From assembly GCA_033297075.1 (NCBI GenBank), contig MU858049.1, forward strand, positions 62,001-126,000: DNA of 64,000 nt. The letters are read 5' to 3'. Shown in pieces: positions 34,204 to 45,400 of this stretch; the first letter of the stretch is position 1; every line of letters starts with the position of its first letter. This DNA is from Rhypophila decipiens (Eukaryota > Ascomycota > Sordariomycetes > Sordariales > Naviculisporaceae). The notes under the pieces were generated by a model. It was given only the letters and a program-made list of their open reading frames with translations, made no database searches and had not been told where the DNA came from. The position numbers and the translations under genes were made by a program.

Positions 34204-34968
34204 TCACCTGCTCGATCCGGGAGCAGTGGCTAGGGGCCCTACTCTTCCGGGACGATTTCCCAAATAACGCCGCGTCACGCCCTTAGCAATCGGTTCTGCA
34301 GGATCGATTTCTTCCAAGAGGTATCGAAAGTGGGAGAACAAGCTGAACTCCTGATCACTCATCACGTAGGTGTCAGGTTCTTCCAGGACATCTAACCATA
34401 GGTCGTTGAAAGCCCGATAGAGGACATCCATAGTCTCTGCGTCTTCTGTCCATGCTTCCGAAATGTGGACCCTCTCGAGGGCTGCCCACACGTGAGGTTC
34501 AAGTGGACGAGTTGGGCGTGGTGGTCGCGCTGGTTGAGATGACCGGTGGCGATGCTGTTGTTGCGTGTCTGATGACGACGGCTCGTTGACACGGTCTGTC
34601 ACGCTCGTGGTCGATCCTCGTGGTCGCGCTGGTTGATCAATAGGTAACTGGTGGTGATGCTGTTGTTGCGTGTCTGATGACGGCGGCTGGTTGACACCGT
34701 TGATACCGTTAACACCGTTAACACTATCTGTCATACTCGTGGTCGATCCTTGTAGTTGTGCTAGTTGATTAACAGATAACTGGCGGTGATACTGTTGTCG
34801 TGTATCTGATGACGGCGGCTGGTTGACACGGTTAACACCGTTGACACTGTCTATTATACTCGTGGTCGATCCTCGTAGTTGCGCTGGTTGATCAACAGGT
34901 GACCGGCGGCGCTGCTGTTGTTGCGTGTCTGATGATGACGGCTCGTTGACACTGTCTGTCATGCTCAT
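34204..34968 (-). CDS. Orphan protein of tandem SVN/SSDTQQQ repeats
   Basis: A 254-aa frame from the ATG at 34968, closed by a stop at 34204; the frame stays open without an ATG up to about 35088, so an upstream exon is possible. Residues 1 to about 150 are four tandem repeats of 33-44 residues, each with TDSVN, then a variable GVNG spacer, PSSSDTQQQ, and DQPAQLRG-like ends. The DNA copies are also similar, so the array arose by recent duplication. From about 155 a unique, ordered-looking segment follows (HVWAALERVHISEAW, DVLYRAFNDLWLDVLEEP, FSHFRYLLEEIDP). I know no family for it. Its place in a repeat island suggests a fast-evolving or lineage-specific gene. Confidence 0.55.
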   Translation of the reverse strand: MSMTDSVNEPSSSDTQQQQRRRSPVDQPAQLRGSTTSIIDSVNGVNRVNQPPSSDTRQQYHRQLSVNQLAQLQGSTTSMTDSVNGVNGINGVNQPPSSDTQQQHHHQLPIDQPARPRGSTTSVTDRVNEPSSSDTQQQHRHRSSQPARPPRPTRPLEPHVWAALERVHISEAWTEDAETMDVLYRAFNDLWLDVLEEPDTYVMSDQEFSLFSHFRYLLEEIDPAEPIAKGVTRRYLGNRPGRVGPLATAPGSSR

Positions 34969-34975
34969 GGTCGAG
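34560..34975 (-). repeat. Coding minisatellite, about four copies of 100-135 bp
   Basis: The plus strand repeats blocks such as GTTGTTGCGTGTCTGATGA followed by CTCGTGGTCGATCCTCGT-like sequence. Copies differ mainly in the number of GTTAACACC-type triplets, and all changes keep the reading frame. Confidence 0.8.
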
Positions 34976-35466
34976 GAGGAGAACGTTGGACGCAGGATCG
35001 ACGATGGACCCGGCGCTGAATCCGGATGAAGAAAGGCGGGTGGTTGCGAGTGTTGAGTCTGATAGATTAGGATGTCGCGCTGACACTGTCACCTGTCTGT
35101 GGTGCTCCTCTTACTGGCGCAGCAATGATGTAGACGGGGCTTTTGGTTGTGTGAAGTGTTGACCACGGAGGGCAACGGAGAAGAAGGTAATTTATCCACG
35201 TTCTTCTCCAATACGCCCTTCTCAAATGCCCGTGGACTGTTTGATCGTTTCGAAATTCCAGCGCCGATTCGGACCGGACCCGGGGTTCGGTTGTTGTTGT
35301 TGCGACCAGGGGTGCTGTTGCGATTTGCAGGGATACACATAATATCTGCTGTCTTTCTGAACGATGCCTGAGAATGGAGAAGAGATGCCTGAGCATGGAA
35401 AAGAGCCAAAAGCGTATGAAGAAGTCAAGATTTGTCAGATCCCTCCATTGAGCAGACGAAGACTTA
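34969..35466. other. Flank of the repeat-protein gene
   Basis: Several overlapping minus-strand frames are open here, none convincing. A minus-strand donor-like GTAAGA near 35113 is too close to the available acceptors for a normal fungal intron. Confidence 0.3.
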
Positions 35467-35781
35467 TCAATGGATGCTTTTGCCCTTTTTCTCGAAACTC
35501 AAAAGATCAGGAAGGTATTTCGCCATCACCAAGTTCAGCAAATCATCCTTCCAATTCTCATGGATCACATGATAATGCTCAACGGAAAGAAATTCAGCCA
35601 AGGTTTTGTAGGTTTCGGGCAAAGTTGCCCCTTCCGTTGCTCTCAGAACTATGATCGCCTCAAAGCCTGTTCTCCCCAACAGGCCCAGGCCCTCGGCTGA
35701 GTCTCTGAGCTTAAAATCTTCTGAAAAGAACATATAAGGACAGACGACGCTCAAGTCGAAACCATTTCGTTTTTCGTGCAT
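35467..35781 (-). CDS. Possible short gene or gene remnant, unrecognised
   Basis: The frame is 105 aa from the ATG at 35781 and stays open upstream to about 35850 without another ATG, where the peptide would begin QDGDLCITTS. The composition is protein-like, with balanced hydrophobic and charged stretches (FDLSVVCPYMFFSEDF, EAIIVLRATEGATLP, EHYHVIHENW). No family is recognised, and no neighbouring exon can be joined with confidence. It may be an exon, a truncated gene, or chance. Confidence 0.3.
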   Translation of the reverse strand: MHEKRNGFDLSVVCPYMFFSEDFKLRDSAEGLGLLGRTGFEAIIVLRATEGATLPETYKTLAEFLSVEHYHVIHENWKDDLLNLVMAKYLPDLLSFEKKGKSIH

Positions 35782-35826
35782 AAAAATGCTGTCGTCGCCT
35801 TCTGCTCTTGAAGTTGTAATGCACAA

Positions 35827-37285
35827 GTCTCCATCCTGCCACCCTTTTTAGCTTGGCCTAGACTCTAAAGGAGATCCTCCTTCTTGAACTTTCAATTACG
35901 GGGATGCCCAAATTCCTCGCCGTGCGGCTATCCTAGGCTTGTTAACCGCAAGGAAGCGGCATCGAGGTGGGCAGGGGCAGAGGCTTCTTACAAGGTGTGC
36001 AAGAGTCCTGTCTCTCCAGAAGAGTCATGTCCTCGGCTGACCCACCAGGCAAGAAGGAAGTTGACTTTTGCCCATCCCTTTCTATGACGGGGAGTGGCAA
36101 AGCACTCACTCCCTGATGTCTGTCCGTCTGCCGTCTTGGTGACAGGTGGTGCTGACAACACTCCCTAAAACCTGAAAGGAAAAGCCGTTACTGGACCCTA
36201 AAATGAATTGACAGGCGAGCAAGTAGGGGACCGGCGCCGGTGAAGACCACTGAATCTAGTCGATTGACCAGACCCGGGTCGAACGGTCAAACCGGTACCA
36301 GGAGGCACAACACCGCAAACCCCCATGTTTCTCGCCACCAAGACCGTTTCACATTCTTGATAGGACCTCGTATCAGAAGAACTAGACACGGCAAAGTCAG
36401 GAGGCCGTCACGGATGCCACTGGGCAACGTCGTGTAAGGTGACAGGATGATGGGCCCAGGAAGAATGGGACCCAAGGAGACGGGAAAGAAAGGAAGAAGT
36501 TGAACTGGGAGGGGAGTCGTGGAAATAGAGTTTACGCTAGCAGGGACTAGGAGGGTAGAAAAGCAATTCAGAAAGTGAGAAACAAATAAGGTTTGGGTTT
36601 CTGAAAGTCTCTCATGTTACCTTCTTTTTCACTTTCATGATCTGACGATGTGTGATGGTAAATGTGAAACCTGTGGGTCTGGTATCTGCGGGCGTAAACT
36701 TTGATTTAAACTATGAGAAATGGGCAAAGTGGCGTGCCAGTAGCACGTAACCTCGCAAGGAAGGAGACATCTTAGACCTTGTGAAAAATGAGGCGGATTC
36801 CACAATGACGATGAATGAAGCTTAAAGTGCCTGAAAAACTTGGTGAGTGATGGGGAAACCGCAAACTATATGAGTGATGTCCAAGTATATGCTACCTTAT
36901 GTTTAGAACCTTCAGGAAACTCCGTGAACCTCCCGACCATCTGGGAAGGTACATGCAGACAGAACGAAAATGCGGAAAAGAAGCAGGTGGAAAAGAGGAG
37001 ACGCTGACAGCCAACTCCCAAAGAGAGAATAAATGCCGAGTTATTTGAGTACACAATAAGAGAGAATCCCCGCCTCGGTAAACCCACGCTGATTTTGTTT
37101 CGTTTACATCAGGAAAGAAAAATGGCCACACGTCCAGGCAGAAGTGAACGTGGCAATGTACAATCAGGGATTAGAAAGGGCCTGAGGTAAGAAAACAAAA
37201 AGAGAGGAGACTTTATAAAAAGGTTCGCTGCAGGTCTCGCAAGCCCTGGTTCAGGCTCTATAAGTAGGCCACTCACTTGATCTCC
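35827..37285. other. Intergenic region
   Basis: No coding frame is credible in this 1.4 kb. It leads to the 3' end of the minus-strand DUF1279 gene. Confidence 0.45.
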
Positions 37286-38276
37286 TCATTTGGCAGATTT
37301 CGCCGTCTTCCTCCCGATCTTCCAGCCCCATGACCGGAGTACCTTCACCACTTTCGGAAGGATAGCGGCAGTCAAGGGCACGCGGACAAAAATGAAACTC
37401 TTGTGAATCGCATATGCAAGAGCAAGCTGTGTTGCCAAGCCTTTTCAAGATGGCCGTCGTTAGCATGTACCTCGTCAGACCAGATTTGAGATCAAGACTT
37501 ACTAGCACCCTCCTTCTCCTTGCGCGCCCTAGCTTCCTCTACACCCCAACCGGCGATCTCAACATCTTCAGTGACAACCGCCTCACCCTCACCACCTGCT
37601 GCAGTAGCCCCTGATTGCTGGGCGGTGTTCTCTTTCAGCGTCTGTTTGTAGTTGTTGTAGAATGTTTTGACACTCTCGGGTATGACCTTCTGGACGTTTC
37701 GCACGACGATTTCCTCGATCGCGGCTATCGTGATTCATCCGCGATTAGCGAAGCTCAAACACTCACAGAAAACAAGGCGGACTCACCAATCTTTTCAGTA
37801 CCGACTATCCTAACCAACAAAAAGCAAAACGGGAAATCCAGCACGCTGAGCGTCAGGTATACTCCGACAGCTGTCCAGCCATATTCTCTGGACAACTTCT
37901 TGAGGCGGCCGCTGAGACTCAGCGGTTTCCCAGCCTCTTCGGATTTTGACGAGTGTTCCTTCTCCTTTCCATCCTTGCGGCGAGCTCTCGAGGTTTGGAA
38001 TGGTCGACGTGGGCCCGTTGGTCCCTGTAACGGTGTTCGTAACCTGCCGGCCCTTGCTGCCGTTCTGCTGCTACCTAATCTTGCCGTCGCCCATAACTGG
38101 ACAGCTGCCGATGGAAATGCTGCGCGTGTTGTTATCGTCCTTGTCGCCGGTATCGTCCCTGCCCTGGACGGGTATACCGCCTTATTGCCCCCTCTTATTA
38201 TCCCTTTGAACAGTCCTCCTTGCACTCCGCCGCTTCCCAGCAGAGTATCGAGTACTCCGAGACCGGTCCGAAGCAT
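37286..38276 (-). CDS. DUF1279 (FAM210-like) mitochondrial membrane protein
   Basis: Three exons: complement(join(37286..37440, 37503..37724, 37787..38276)), 288 aa, with two 62-bp introns that keep the frame. The first 115 residues are rich in Arg, Ser and Ala with almost no acid residues, a mitochondrial targeting pattern. The DUF1279 domain begins at about 120: LSGRLKKLSREYGWTAVGVY, then LDFPFCFLLVRIVG with a membrane segment, and after the second intron LATQLALAYAIHKSFIFVRV and PLTAAILPKVVKVLRSWGW. The third exon matters: stopping at the first in-frame TGA would lose the conserved end. Animal FAM210 proteins of this family are in the mitochondrial inner membrane. The exact role in fungi is not known to me. 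Confidence 0.9.
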
Positions 38277-39162
38277 GGTGATGTTTGGCGGTTACTTCGG
38301 ATTTCGTCTGTGGCGATGGCTTCCTCTTCGAATCTGCCCCAAAGATGAACCGTTTACAAAACTGCTTTCCCAGAGAGAATGGGGTATAAACCAAACAGCA
38401 CGACTGTAGGTTGCGCGTATTTCGCCACCAGCTGGGCTGCCTCACGGGGGCCTCGGGTTCTTCGGTGGTTGGCGAGGATTCGGCACGGTCCTGGGGCGCG
38501 TTGCTGACTGTAGGTCGGCCGGACTTTATCCTTCCGGGAAGATCGGTTCGGAAGCCTAACTCGACCGCGGCGAGGATCTGCTCAATATAAAAACAGGGGC
38601 AATGGTCGGGGTTGGGGGCTTTTGTTGGTGATTGAAAAAATTCGCAATCTGAAAGATGTTTGAAAGGATCATGGGTTCCTGACCTGACATTTTTTAGGCC
38701 CTGAGCCTTGACATGGAGCTCGTCGAAAACGGAAAGGTGATGTAACCGCTGTTTACCGGCCGGCAACTCAGGCTGTCCGACAGGATCCGAGGCTGTCAAT
38801 GCGCTCGGGACCTCATTGGACAATGGGCTTTAAAACAACTAACAACAGCTGGCAAGTGCCATTACAGGTGCCGGTATCCGACCTTTATTGCATGTCAAAT
38901 ACGGATATCTGTGTATCGATGCGCCAAGCTTACGCCAAGGAATATATTACGAAACGGCCCTTGAAATTCCAGTCATGTTGTCACCATGCATTGCAATACG
39001 GAGAGAGGCAATCAAATTCCTAAATTTTTATCTTTCACATTTGCGCCTATCTGCCTGACAACTCTTCTCGATGTTGTTGCTTTCGGTCATCCATTGACCC
39101 ATCCCTCCCACAAGCTATCCCCGTCTAGATCCCGTCGCCTTGTCATGCACTGGTAGGTACAT
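38277..39162. other. Intergenic region
   Basis: The stretch lies between two minus-strand genes. An open frame covering 38182-38823 in the minus strand is not supported (see rejected items). No other feature is seen. Confidence 0.4.
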
Positions 39163-39887
39163 TTATTGAGGCATGTGCTCGAAGGGCTTGGCGAGGTGCT
39201 CCTGGCAGAATGGGAGCTTGCTGGCGGTCCAGATCTCGGTGTCCTGTAGTTGCGCGAGCAATATTGGTTAGGTACCGGACTTGTCACAAGGAAGAGGTAC
39301 AGCATGGTGAGAAGATACATACGGGCTTCAGAGTCTTCTTGATCTCAGTGTCCAAGGATCCACCCTTGAGGGCAATGATGGGGGCAGCCTCGGGCTCGTG
39401 GGCGATAGGGGAGCCGCATTCGCTGCAGAACCAACGGTAGACAGCGTTGCCCGAGTCGGCAGTACCCTTCCACTTCTTGATAGGGCCGTTGGTCGAGAGC
39501 TTCTCCTTTGGAACGACGACTACGAGGGCTGTTCAGAATCAAAGATTGGAGCGTTAGCATCAAGATCTCAAAGTCCCATTAGCTCGGCGCTGCCGGTGAC
39601 GGATGTGCAGGAGCTTGCAAGAACGTGGTGGGAATGCGGGGGCGGGGTAATTATTTTCTTTCCCGGAGGTTGAGTAGCTCCGAGCTGTCCCCTTGAGCAT
39701 GTCTTTGTTGACATTCTACTGCCCAATGCTACAGCTGGCTGTTAAAAATTGGGACAAGGAACTCACAATAGGTTGAACCAGACTGTCTCTGGCAGTCATC
39801 GCAGTGGTCGTATCCAGTCAGAAGAGGAGCATCGACGTCGGCCGTATAGGTGACGGCCTTGCAGAGGCAGTGTCCAGTAAGAGGCAT
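39163..39887 (-). CDS. GFA-family (CENP-V/GFA domain) zinc protein
   Basis: Three exons: complement(join(39163..39243, 39323..39528, 39767..39887)), 135 aa. Intron 1 is 238 bp, the longest in the window; intron 2 is 79 bp. The family's zinc ligands are all present: GHCLCKAVTY, CDDCQRQSG, then WFCSECGSPIA. The end, EIWTASKLPFCQEH, is also typical. Members resemble glutathione-dependent formaldehyde-activating enzyme (Gfa), but most have no known reaction, and the name should not be read as proof of glutathione-formaldehyde activity. The full-length match in order and the small size fit a single GFA domain. Confidence 0.92.
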
Positions 39888-42025
39888 TGTGAATGAAGAG
39901 TTGGCTCGGTCTGTTCGTAGAAGTTGGTTGTATTTGAATGTGGTTCGTCTTCAACTCGGCGAGAAAGTCTGCTGGGAGATGCAATGACAGTCAGCTAACT
40001 GCGATGGATGGATCGACTTGAATTACGTCACTGAGGAAGCACTGGGAGTCTGATTCGATCCGGGTAGTATGCTCTCTTGATGATTACGCCTTGGGCTGGA
40101 GGCGATTGGGGAATGGCAAAGACTTGACTGACCAGTTGTGAGTGTGTCGCAGAGAATTGATGATGGGCAAGACAAAAGTTGGGACGGGAAGGTGGAAGGT
40201 CGTCTTGTTTAAATATTCGAGAACTTGTTGAAGCCTGCCCCTCCTCATTCCCCTCCATCCTCCCCGCCATGCCAGATATGATTACTGTAGCTATCAACCT
40301 CCGGTACGGGAATTTTTCTGTTCCTTTGTTCTATTGGCCCAACCGGACTTTATTCGGTGTAGTTCAAAATGTAGGTATCGACTATCTCCCTGTGTTAGCC
40401 CTGTACATAAGGCACAAGGAAATTACCAGAGGATACTGAATCCCACCTCCACCATTTCGGAGTTGGGAAGCAGGGTCTCATCCCAATTCCCAATAAATGT
40501 CCGTCGTCGTGGGTTCAACTACAAAGTCTAGTTCCATGTTACCGCGTATTCGCCTGCTGTCTGTGAGAATGGGCTTATTACGTTGGGCTCCCCGAGATGA
40601 AACTAGAGAGTTGATGTGGGACCGCTACTGTGATGCATGTGCGTATTCTGTCAGCGGCTGTGATAGTGTGTTCATTTACTGTGGACAGCGAGTAATTATA
40701 CATGCATCAATTATTTGGAAATGTCCCCGGTATTCTGATTGGGCGCGGGTTGGAGGCAGGAGTACCTCGACGTTTGAATATCTCACTCTGTTCGCTCGAG
40801 CTCGATGGTCGTTCATCCAAGAATAGTCCCAGATCCATGTTTCTGGAGTAATCCTAGCCATGTGTGAGCCGCAGACCATATGCATGCACGAAACGTGTAT
40901 CCTCTGGGTTTGGTTGGCATAGAACTGGTTGGATCTCGGGCTATTGAGCACGGAGTGAAGCTTCCAACTCTTGCTCACTTGTAATCTCAGGATGAAGGAC
41001 CATGAACAAAATCGTTGACCGCGCCCAAGAGAGCATTCAATTGTCCAAGGACTCACTGCCTTTGAGTTCCTGCTACGATCTCCGTAAAGAGACGGAGAAA
41101 ATACTCAAGGTGATCAAACGACAACGTGAGGCACCTCCTCGGTAAGGAGCTCAGGAGCAGCTAGGGTGATGATCAACAACCTGCAAGTAAGACAGGCTCA
41201 CCATCCGCTTTAGGCTCCTTGGCGGGGTGGTGTTCGTTATTTGTCATTCTGTTGCAGGTAGACTGCTGCGTAGTGACCCACAAGGTTAGCCAGTCAAAAC
41301 AACAGGATCGAATCACAGAGGCTCACAGTTGTTTCGTTCTGATGCGAGGCTGGAGTGTGATACCGCCTGGTATTTGGAATTGCCTTGAGGGAAGTTCTAA
41401 CCGAACAAGAACATCACCACATCGTCCCATCGTGGGTGCGGCGTCCAGGAGGAAGCTATGTGAGCACGAGGGCACCAAGCAGCAAAAGACTGTATTTTGA
41501 AGGTGAAATTGGAATGGAAGTTTTTTATATTTTTTATATGTCTATCAATATCGGTTTGTCGTTCCAAAGGTAAGTGTGAGGTCAATCAACCACATCAGAA
41601 TAAGTCGCACTTCCTTCACGTCATAACTATTATATGCCGAGAAATGTCACCACACTGCTGTCGTCCTTTCGTTCTTGAGCTATATCGGATATCTGGCAAC
41701 CTCTCTGGCTCACGAACTGCCCTGCGCAGTTCTGCAGGAGAAATACCAACAGCTCCGCTGGATGGACCCAAGAGAACAAAAGACGATCCCAAGACTGGGG
41801 CTCAGTATTTGAAATACTACCGGGCCTTCTCGTGCGACTTGTTCCAAAATAAATTCGTTCGCACTGATGCTGCGCCGTTGGGCTGCATATCTGTCTTCTT
41901 GATGCCGTAAGTCCAAGTGCTTCACGGCCCGGAACTCCCAACTGCATCGTCCAGCTCATCAAACTTCCATTCTGTCGAATTTTCCCAAGGTTCACGGATG
42001 AACTCATCAGCGAGTATCCGTCTTT
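39888..42025. other. Intergenic region
   Basis: No gene is supported in 2.1 kb. A plus-strand frame at 41644-41908 could be spliced into sequence antisense to the DUF1365 gene but is not convincing. Confidence 0.4.
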
Positions 42026-43942
42026 TCAGAGAAACGTTGATCGAGTTGCCAACGCAGAAAGTTGTGATAAGGGGTTAGCCAAGGCCGGTGCTAGAATCCA
42101 TGCCAAATACACTTTCAGCGCAAATAGCTCGAGCTCCAGCAGAGGCATCAATCCCAGGGCAACTCTATCCGCAAGAAACAACTTGAGAACACAGCTTCTG
42201 TATTCTGCCTTTGCCTGGGGGGCTTCGTGGGCCAGAACGTAACCATCCATGGAAGATATCCGGAAATCCCGAATGTCCCTGATCGTAGATGTTGATTCTT
42301 GTACTTGATTGGAAGTCAAAGGCCGAACGATCTGTTCAGGTCTCTTCCGGAGCTTCTGTATAGCCTTGAAATAGATGAAATCGGAAATGCTTGACAGGGT
42401 CAAAGCAGGGGGGGGGGGTTTCAGGGCGAACTTTGGCAAGAGCTCGGGGCGAGACATCCATATCGTGGAGCTCTCTTGAAATTCGCTGAAGAAAGACTCC
42501 AAGTCGTGGGCATAGTGAACGAATCTCGAGTAGAATACCGGTGTGAGCACCTTCAGCTCCAAAGTCTCAACGTCTTGGTCTCCGGACATGGCGGAAGGAG
42601 AAAGAAACAACGAGCTTGTATCGGGAATGCCACCCGGAACGTACTTCAACGCGAGTGGGTACGACGACTGCTCAACGAGGTACCGCAAGTATCTCCGAAA
42701 GATAGGCTCAAGGGTGCGCTCACTCGCGTCGGCATTTCGTCCTATGTTCTCTTTCAGGGGTTCGGGTCTGAACCACACGTGAAGCTTGCGTCGGAAGAAG
42801 AGTGCGCCGGCTTCTTTCAGAATCCTGGGGAACGTAACAAACCCAACCCACCACCAAGAGACCAGGAACTTGACCTTCTCGAACCATGTCATGGTGGATG
42901 GATCGAGAGCGGGCCCTTCTGGGAACAATCTGGCAACCAACTTTCCATGTCCCTTGGATGATATCAGATTGATCGTGTTGTTGATGGGGCCGGCGCCTTC
43001 CATTCGAGGACTCAGTGGGTCGCTTGCCATCAGAGAGTAGGCACCTTTGCGAGAGTTGAAAGGAGAAACGTGAAAGTCCTTTGGCCATGAATGCTTCAGA
43101 ACAGTGCGCGCGGGAGGTGTTGTATCATTTGCGATTTGTTTATCCGAGTCATCGCCTGGCGTGAGAAGGTACATACGACGCTCGTCGAAGGTGTTGTTGA
43201 CTTCGAGGATCATCGCTGCCAAGGATTTATTGGAATCATAGAGATACCAAAACGAGACGGGGTTGAAGTGGTGGCCGAGAAATCGAGCAGCCGTGATCAA
43301 GTAGGCATATGGATAATCTGCTGGATTAGCTCCCTGTGGACTGACTGTTAGTGGGTATTCCTGGCCAGACCATTCAGGGAAACCAACCTCAGCTCGAAGA
43401 TAATCGTCCAGCTTTCCCCGCAAGCCCAGCTTAGACTCGCCCCGGGCGAGGTAGTCAGCAGGGTCGACATTATACCAGCCCTTGTGTAGTCGTGGGGTTA
43501 GAGAGAACCACGAGGAAAGACCATGTTCGCTCTTGGCTCCCGCCGAGAGCATGCCTCCAGCATTTCCCTCCCAGCCAACAGGGACGCCAACTACCAGGTA
43601 CGAGTATGAAAACGAATGCTTGTTGGGAAACATTCGCGAATGAGATGTCCTACCGGGGAATAAAAGTGGCTTTCCTGGTCCGTCCCACTTCGGGGTCTCC
43701 AGCCAGGTCCATGTTTGCCGAAACCACTGAAAGACTAGAAAACCGGGAATTGCTGCTCCGACGAGCTTTGCCGCGGTAGAGAAGAGGTCGAGGCCGAAAC
43801 GGCCGGCCCATATCTCCGGATACCGGATCAAGGTGAGAGAAATCAAGAGGGCCGGGTTGAGACGACCAAACAACAGCGCCAAAGCCAAGGCAGTGTGGGA
43901 ACCCAGTCTCGCAAGATCCATGAAGGCGGAAAGGCCAGCCAT
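42026..43942 (-). CDS. DUF1365 domain membrane-associated protein
   Basis: Single exon, 638 aa. The first 80 residues have two or three hydrophobic segments (LALALLFGRLNPALLISLTL, LVGAAIPGFLVFQWF). DUF1365 then follows from about 95: SHSRMFPNKHSFSYSYL, LGLRGKLDDYLR, YLITAARFLGHHFNPVSFWY and MILEVNNTFDERRMYLL. A second hydrophobic segment comes at about 345-365. In bacteria DUF1365 proteins often sit beside a flavin amine oxidase-like dehydrogenase and a cyclopropane-fatty-acid synthase-like methyltransferase, suggesting lipid modification. No such gene is near here. A run of eleven C codes for KPPPP near residue 511; the frame is intact across it. The gene diverges from MBF1 across 907 bp. 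Confidence 0.88.
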   Translation of the reverse strand: MAGLSAFMDLARLGSHTALALALLFGRLNPALLISLTLIRYPEIWAGRFGLDLFSTAAKLVGAAIPGFLVFQWFRQTWTWLETPKWDGPGKPLLFPGRTSHSRMFPNKHSFSYSYLVVGVPVGWEGNAGGMLSAGAKSEHGLSSWFSLTPRLHKGWYNVDPADYLARGESKLGLRGKLDDYLRAEVGFPEWSGQEYPLTVSPQGANPADYPYAYLITAARFLGHHFNPVSFWYLYDSNKSLAAMILEVNNTFDERRMYLLTPGDDSDKQIANDTTPPARTVLKHSWPKDFHVSPFNSRKGAYSLMASDPLSPRMEGAGPINNTINLISSKGHGKLVARLFPEGPALDPSTMTWFEKVKFLVSWWWVGFVTFPRILKEAGALFFRRKLHVWFRPEPLKENIGRNADASERTLEPIFRRYLRYLVEQSSYPLALKYVPGGIPDTSSLFLSPSAMSGDQDVETLELKVLTPVFYSRFVHYAHDLESFFSEFQESSTIWMSRPELLPKFALKPPPPALTLSSISDFIYFKAIQKLRKRPEQIVRPLTSNQVQESTSTIRDIRDFRISSMDGYVLAHEAPQAKAEYRSCVLKLFLADRVALGLMPLLELELFALKVYLAWILAPALANPLSQLSALATRSTFL

Positions 43943-44849
43943 GGCCTGAAGAGTGAGGAATGGGAAGGAAGAGTAACCGGAAAAGAAATGAGAGCAAGGA
44001 CAGAACGAGACCTGTGTGGTTTATCTTGTCATATGGTGTTCTCGGAATCACAGGAACTTTTGGAAGCTGTGTCCAGTGGGTTTAAACATGTGGAAAAGTC
44101 AAAATACCAAGACACATGATCGATCGTGGGATCAAAGCTAGGCCACCGGTATCGAGTCGACTGCTGGGTTTAGATGGAAGTGAATTGGCCTTGACGGGGA
44201 ATCTTCTGCAATTGAAGCAATATCACGGCGTGAACATAGCATTGGTCACCGCGACCTCGAAGACGGGACCGGTCAACAACATCAGGAAGGCACGGAGTGG
44301 TTCATGAGACGTGCATCCGATGTCGAGCCGTCATGGCGGCTCATGCCCGAAACTCTGATCATCGGAGAACCGACAAAGAGCCGGTGCGTACATTCTCGAC
44401 CCATCAGACGAATATTTTGTAGACTAGCGGCCCAAGCGCCCCAGGTGTTGGTGCTTACAGATTAAGGTTAGCGCGAGAATGGTCCAGCCCCAGTGTGGCG
44501 GGGGCTTCATGCTGGCCGGACGAGTCACTCGCCTTTCGACAGTGGCCGATTGCCTTCCACGCAACAGAGGGACCTATTTAACACCTGTTGCGCCGTTGAC
44601 CTGGACTCCTGGAGGAAGCAACCTTTCCATTCTGCCCCAATAATATTATCTGTTATCTTCAGCACGTCCTGCTGAACAATAAACAACAAACACATCCAAG
44701 CAAGTGTCTTTGTCTACGAGTCCCGTATCGCAACTTGTCATTACAAGTTACCCCGCCACTTTCAAATAAGTCGCATCAGAAACCGCCCTTCGAGCAATCT
44801 CCAACACACACACCATTCCCTCAACCCAACACCCGAAGCAGTATTCAAA
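43943..44849. promoter_or_regulatory. Divergent promoter region of the DUF1365 and MBF1 genes
   Basis: The 907 bp between two outward-facing start codons must hold both promoters. The last 200 bases before MBF1 are rich in CA and CT, as in a fungal leader. No gene is seen. Confidence 0.45.
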
Positions 44850-45400
44850 ATGTCTGGCTGGGACGACGACGTCAAGATTGGCAAGAATGTGGCCCGCGGT
44901 GCTGGTGGTCCTCGCGAGACCGTCATCAAGGGCAAGGCTGCTCTGAACGCCGCTGCCCGAAGCGGTAACATTGTCGCCACAGAAAAGAAATATGCAGCAG
45001 GCAACGCAGTATGTGACTTCAGCACCCCCGAAGCATGCGATATTTTTAACTGACTTGTCACAACCAATAGGCTACCAAGCCCGCGGTAGAAGGGCAGCGC
45101 CTTACAATGGTCGACCGGTCTGATGACATCGTCAAGCCCAAGACGGTCGGAAAGGAGGTCGGCCAAGCCATCCAGAAGGGTCGTGCCGAATTCCAGCCCA
45201 AACCTTTGACACAGAAGGACCTGGCAACCAAGTGCAACACAACCCCCACGATCGTGGCCGACTTCGAGCGCGGAACAGCGGCGCCAGACCAGAAGGTCCT
45301 GGCTGCCATGGAGCGTGTCCTGAACATCAAGCTCCGAGGGTCTGATATTGGCTCGCCCAAGAATGGACCCAAGAAGAAGCCTGAGGAGAAGAAGAAATAA
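44850..45400 (+). CDS. MBF1: Multiprotein-bridging factor 1
   Basis: The model is join(44850..45008, 45071..45400), 162 aa; the 62-bp intron has branch CTGAC and joins AAGNA to ATKPAVEGQ. The start [13 protein letters not shown] and the N-terminal MBF1 domain (about 1-80) are typical. From about 95 comes the Cro/C1-type helix-turn-helix: [20 protein letters not shown], then [19 protein letters not shown] and LRGSDIG. The Lys-rich end [13 protein letters not shown] is also usual. MBF1 is a coactivator that links TBP with bZIP activators such as Gcn4, and also limits frameshifting at collided ribosomes. The size agrees with other fungal MBF1 proteins. Confidence 0.97.

Noticed and set aside
38182..38823. 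A 213-aa minus-strand frame overlapping the start of the DUF1279 gene in another frame
   Set aside because: No domain, low hydrophobic order, and the overlapping DUF1279 first exon is well supported.
41644..42230. A plus-strand frame that can be spliced (donor near 41909, acceptor near 41955) into sequence antisense to the DUF1365 gene
   Set aside because: The peptide looks mildly protein-like, but no family is recognised and the second half is antisense to secure coding sequence; a strand-specific transcript would be needed to revive it.
39163..43942. The GFA and DUF1365 genes as a functional pair
   Set aside because: They lie on the same strand but are more than 2 kb apart with no shared pathway visible; adjacency alone is not evidence in a fungal genome.
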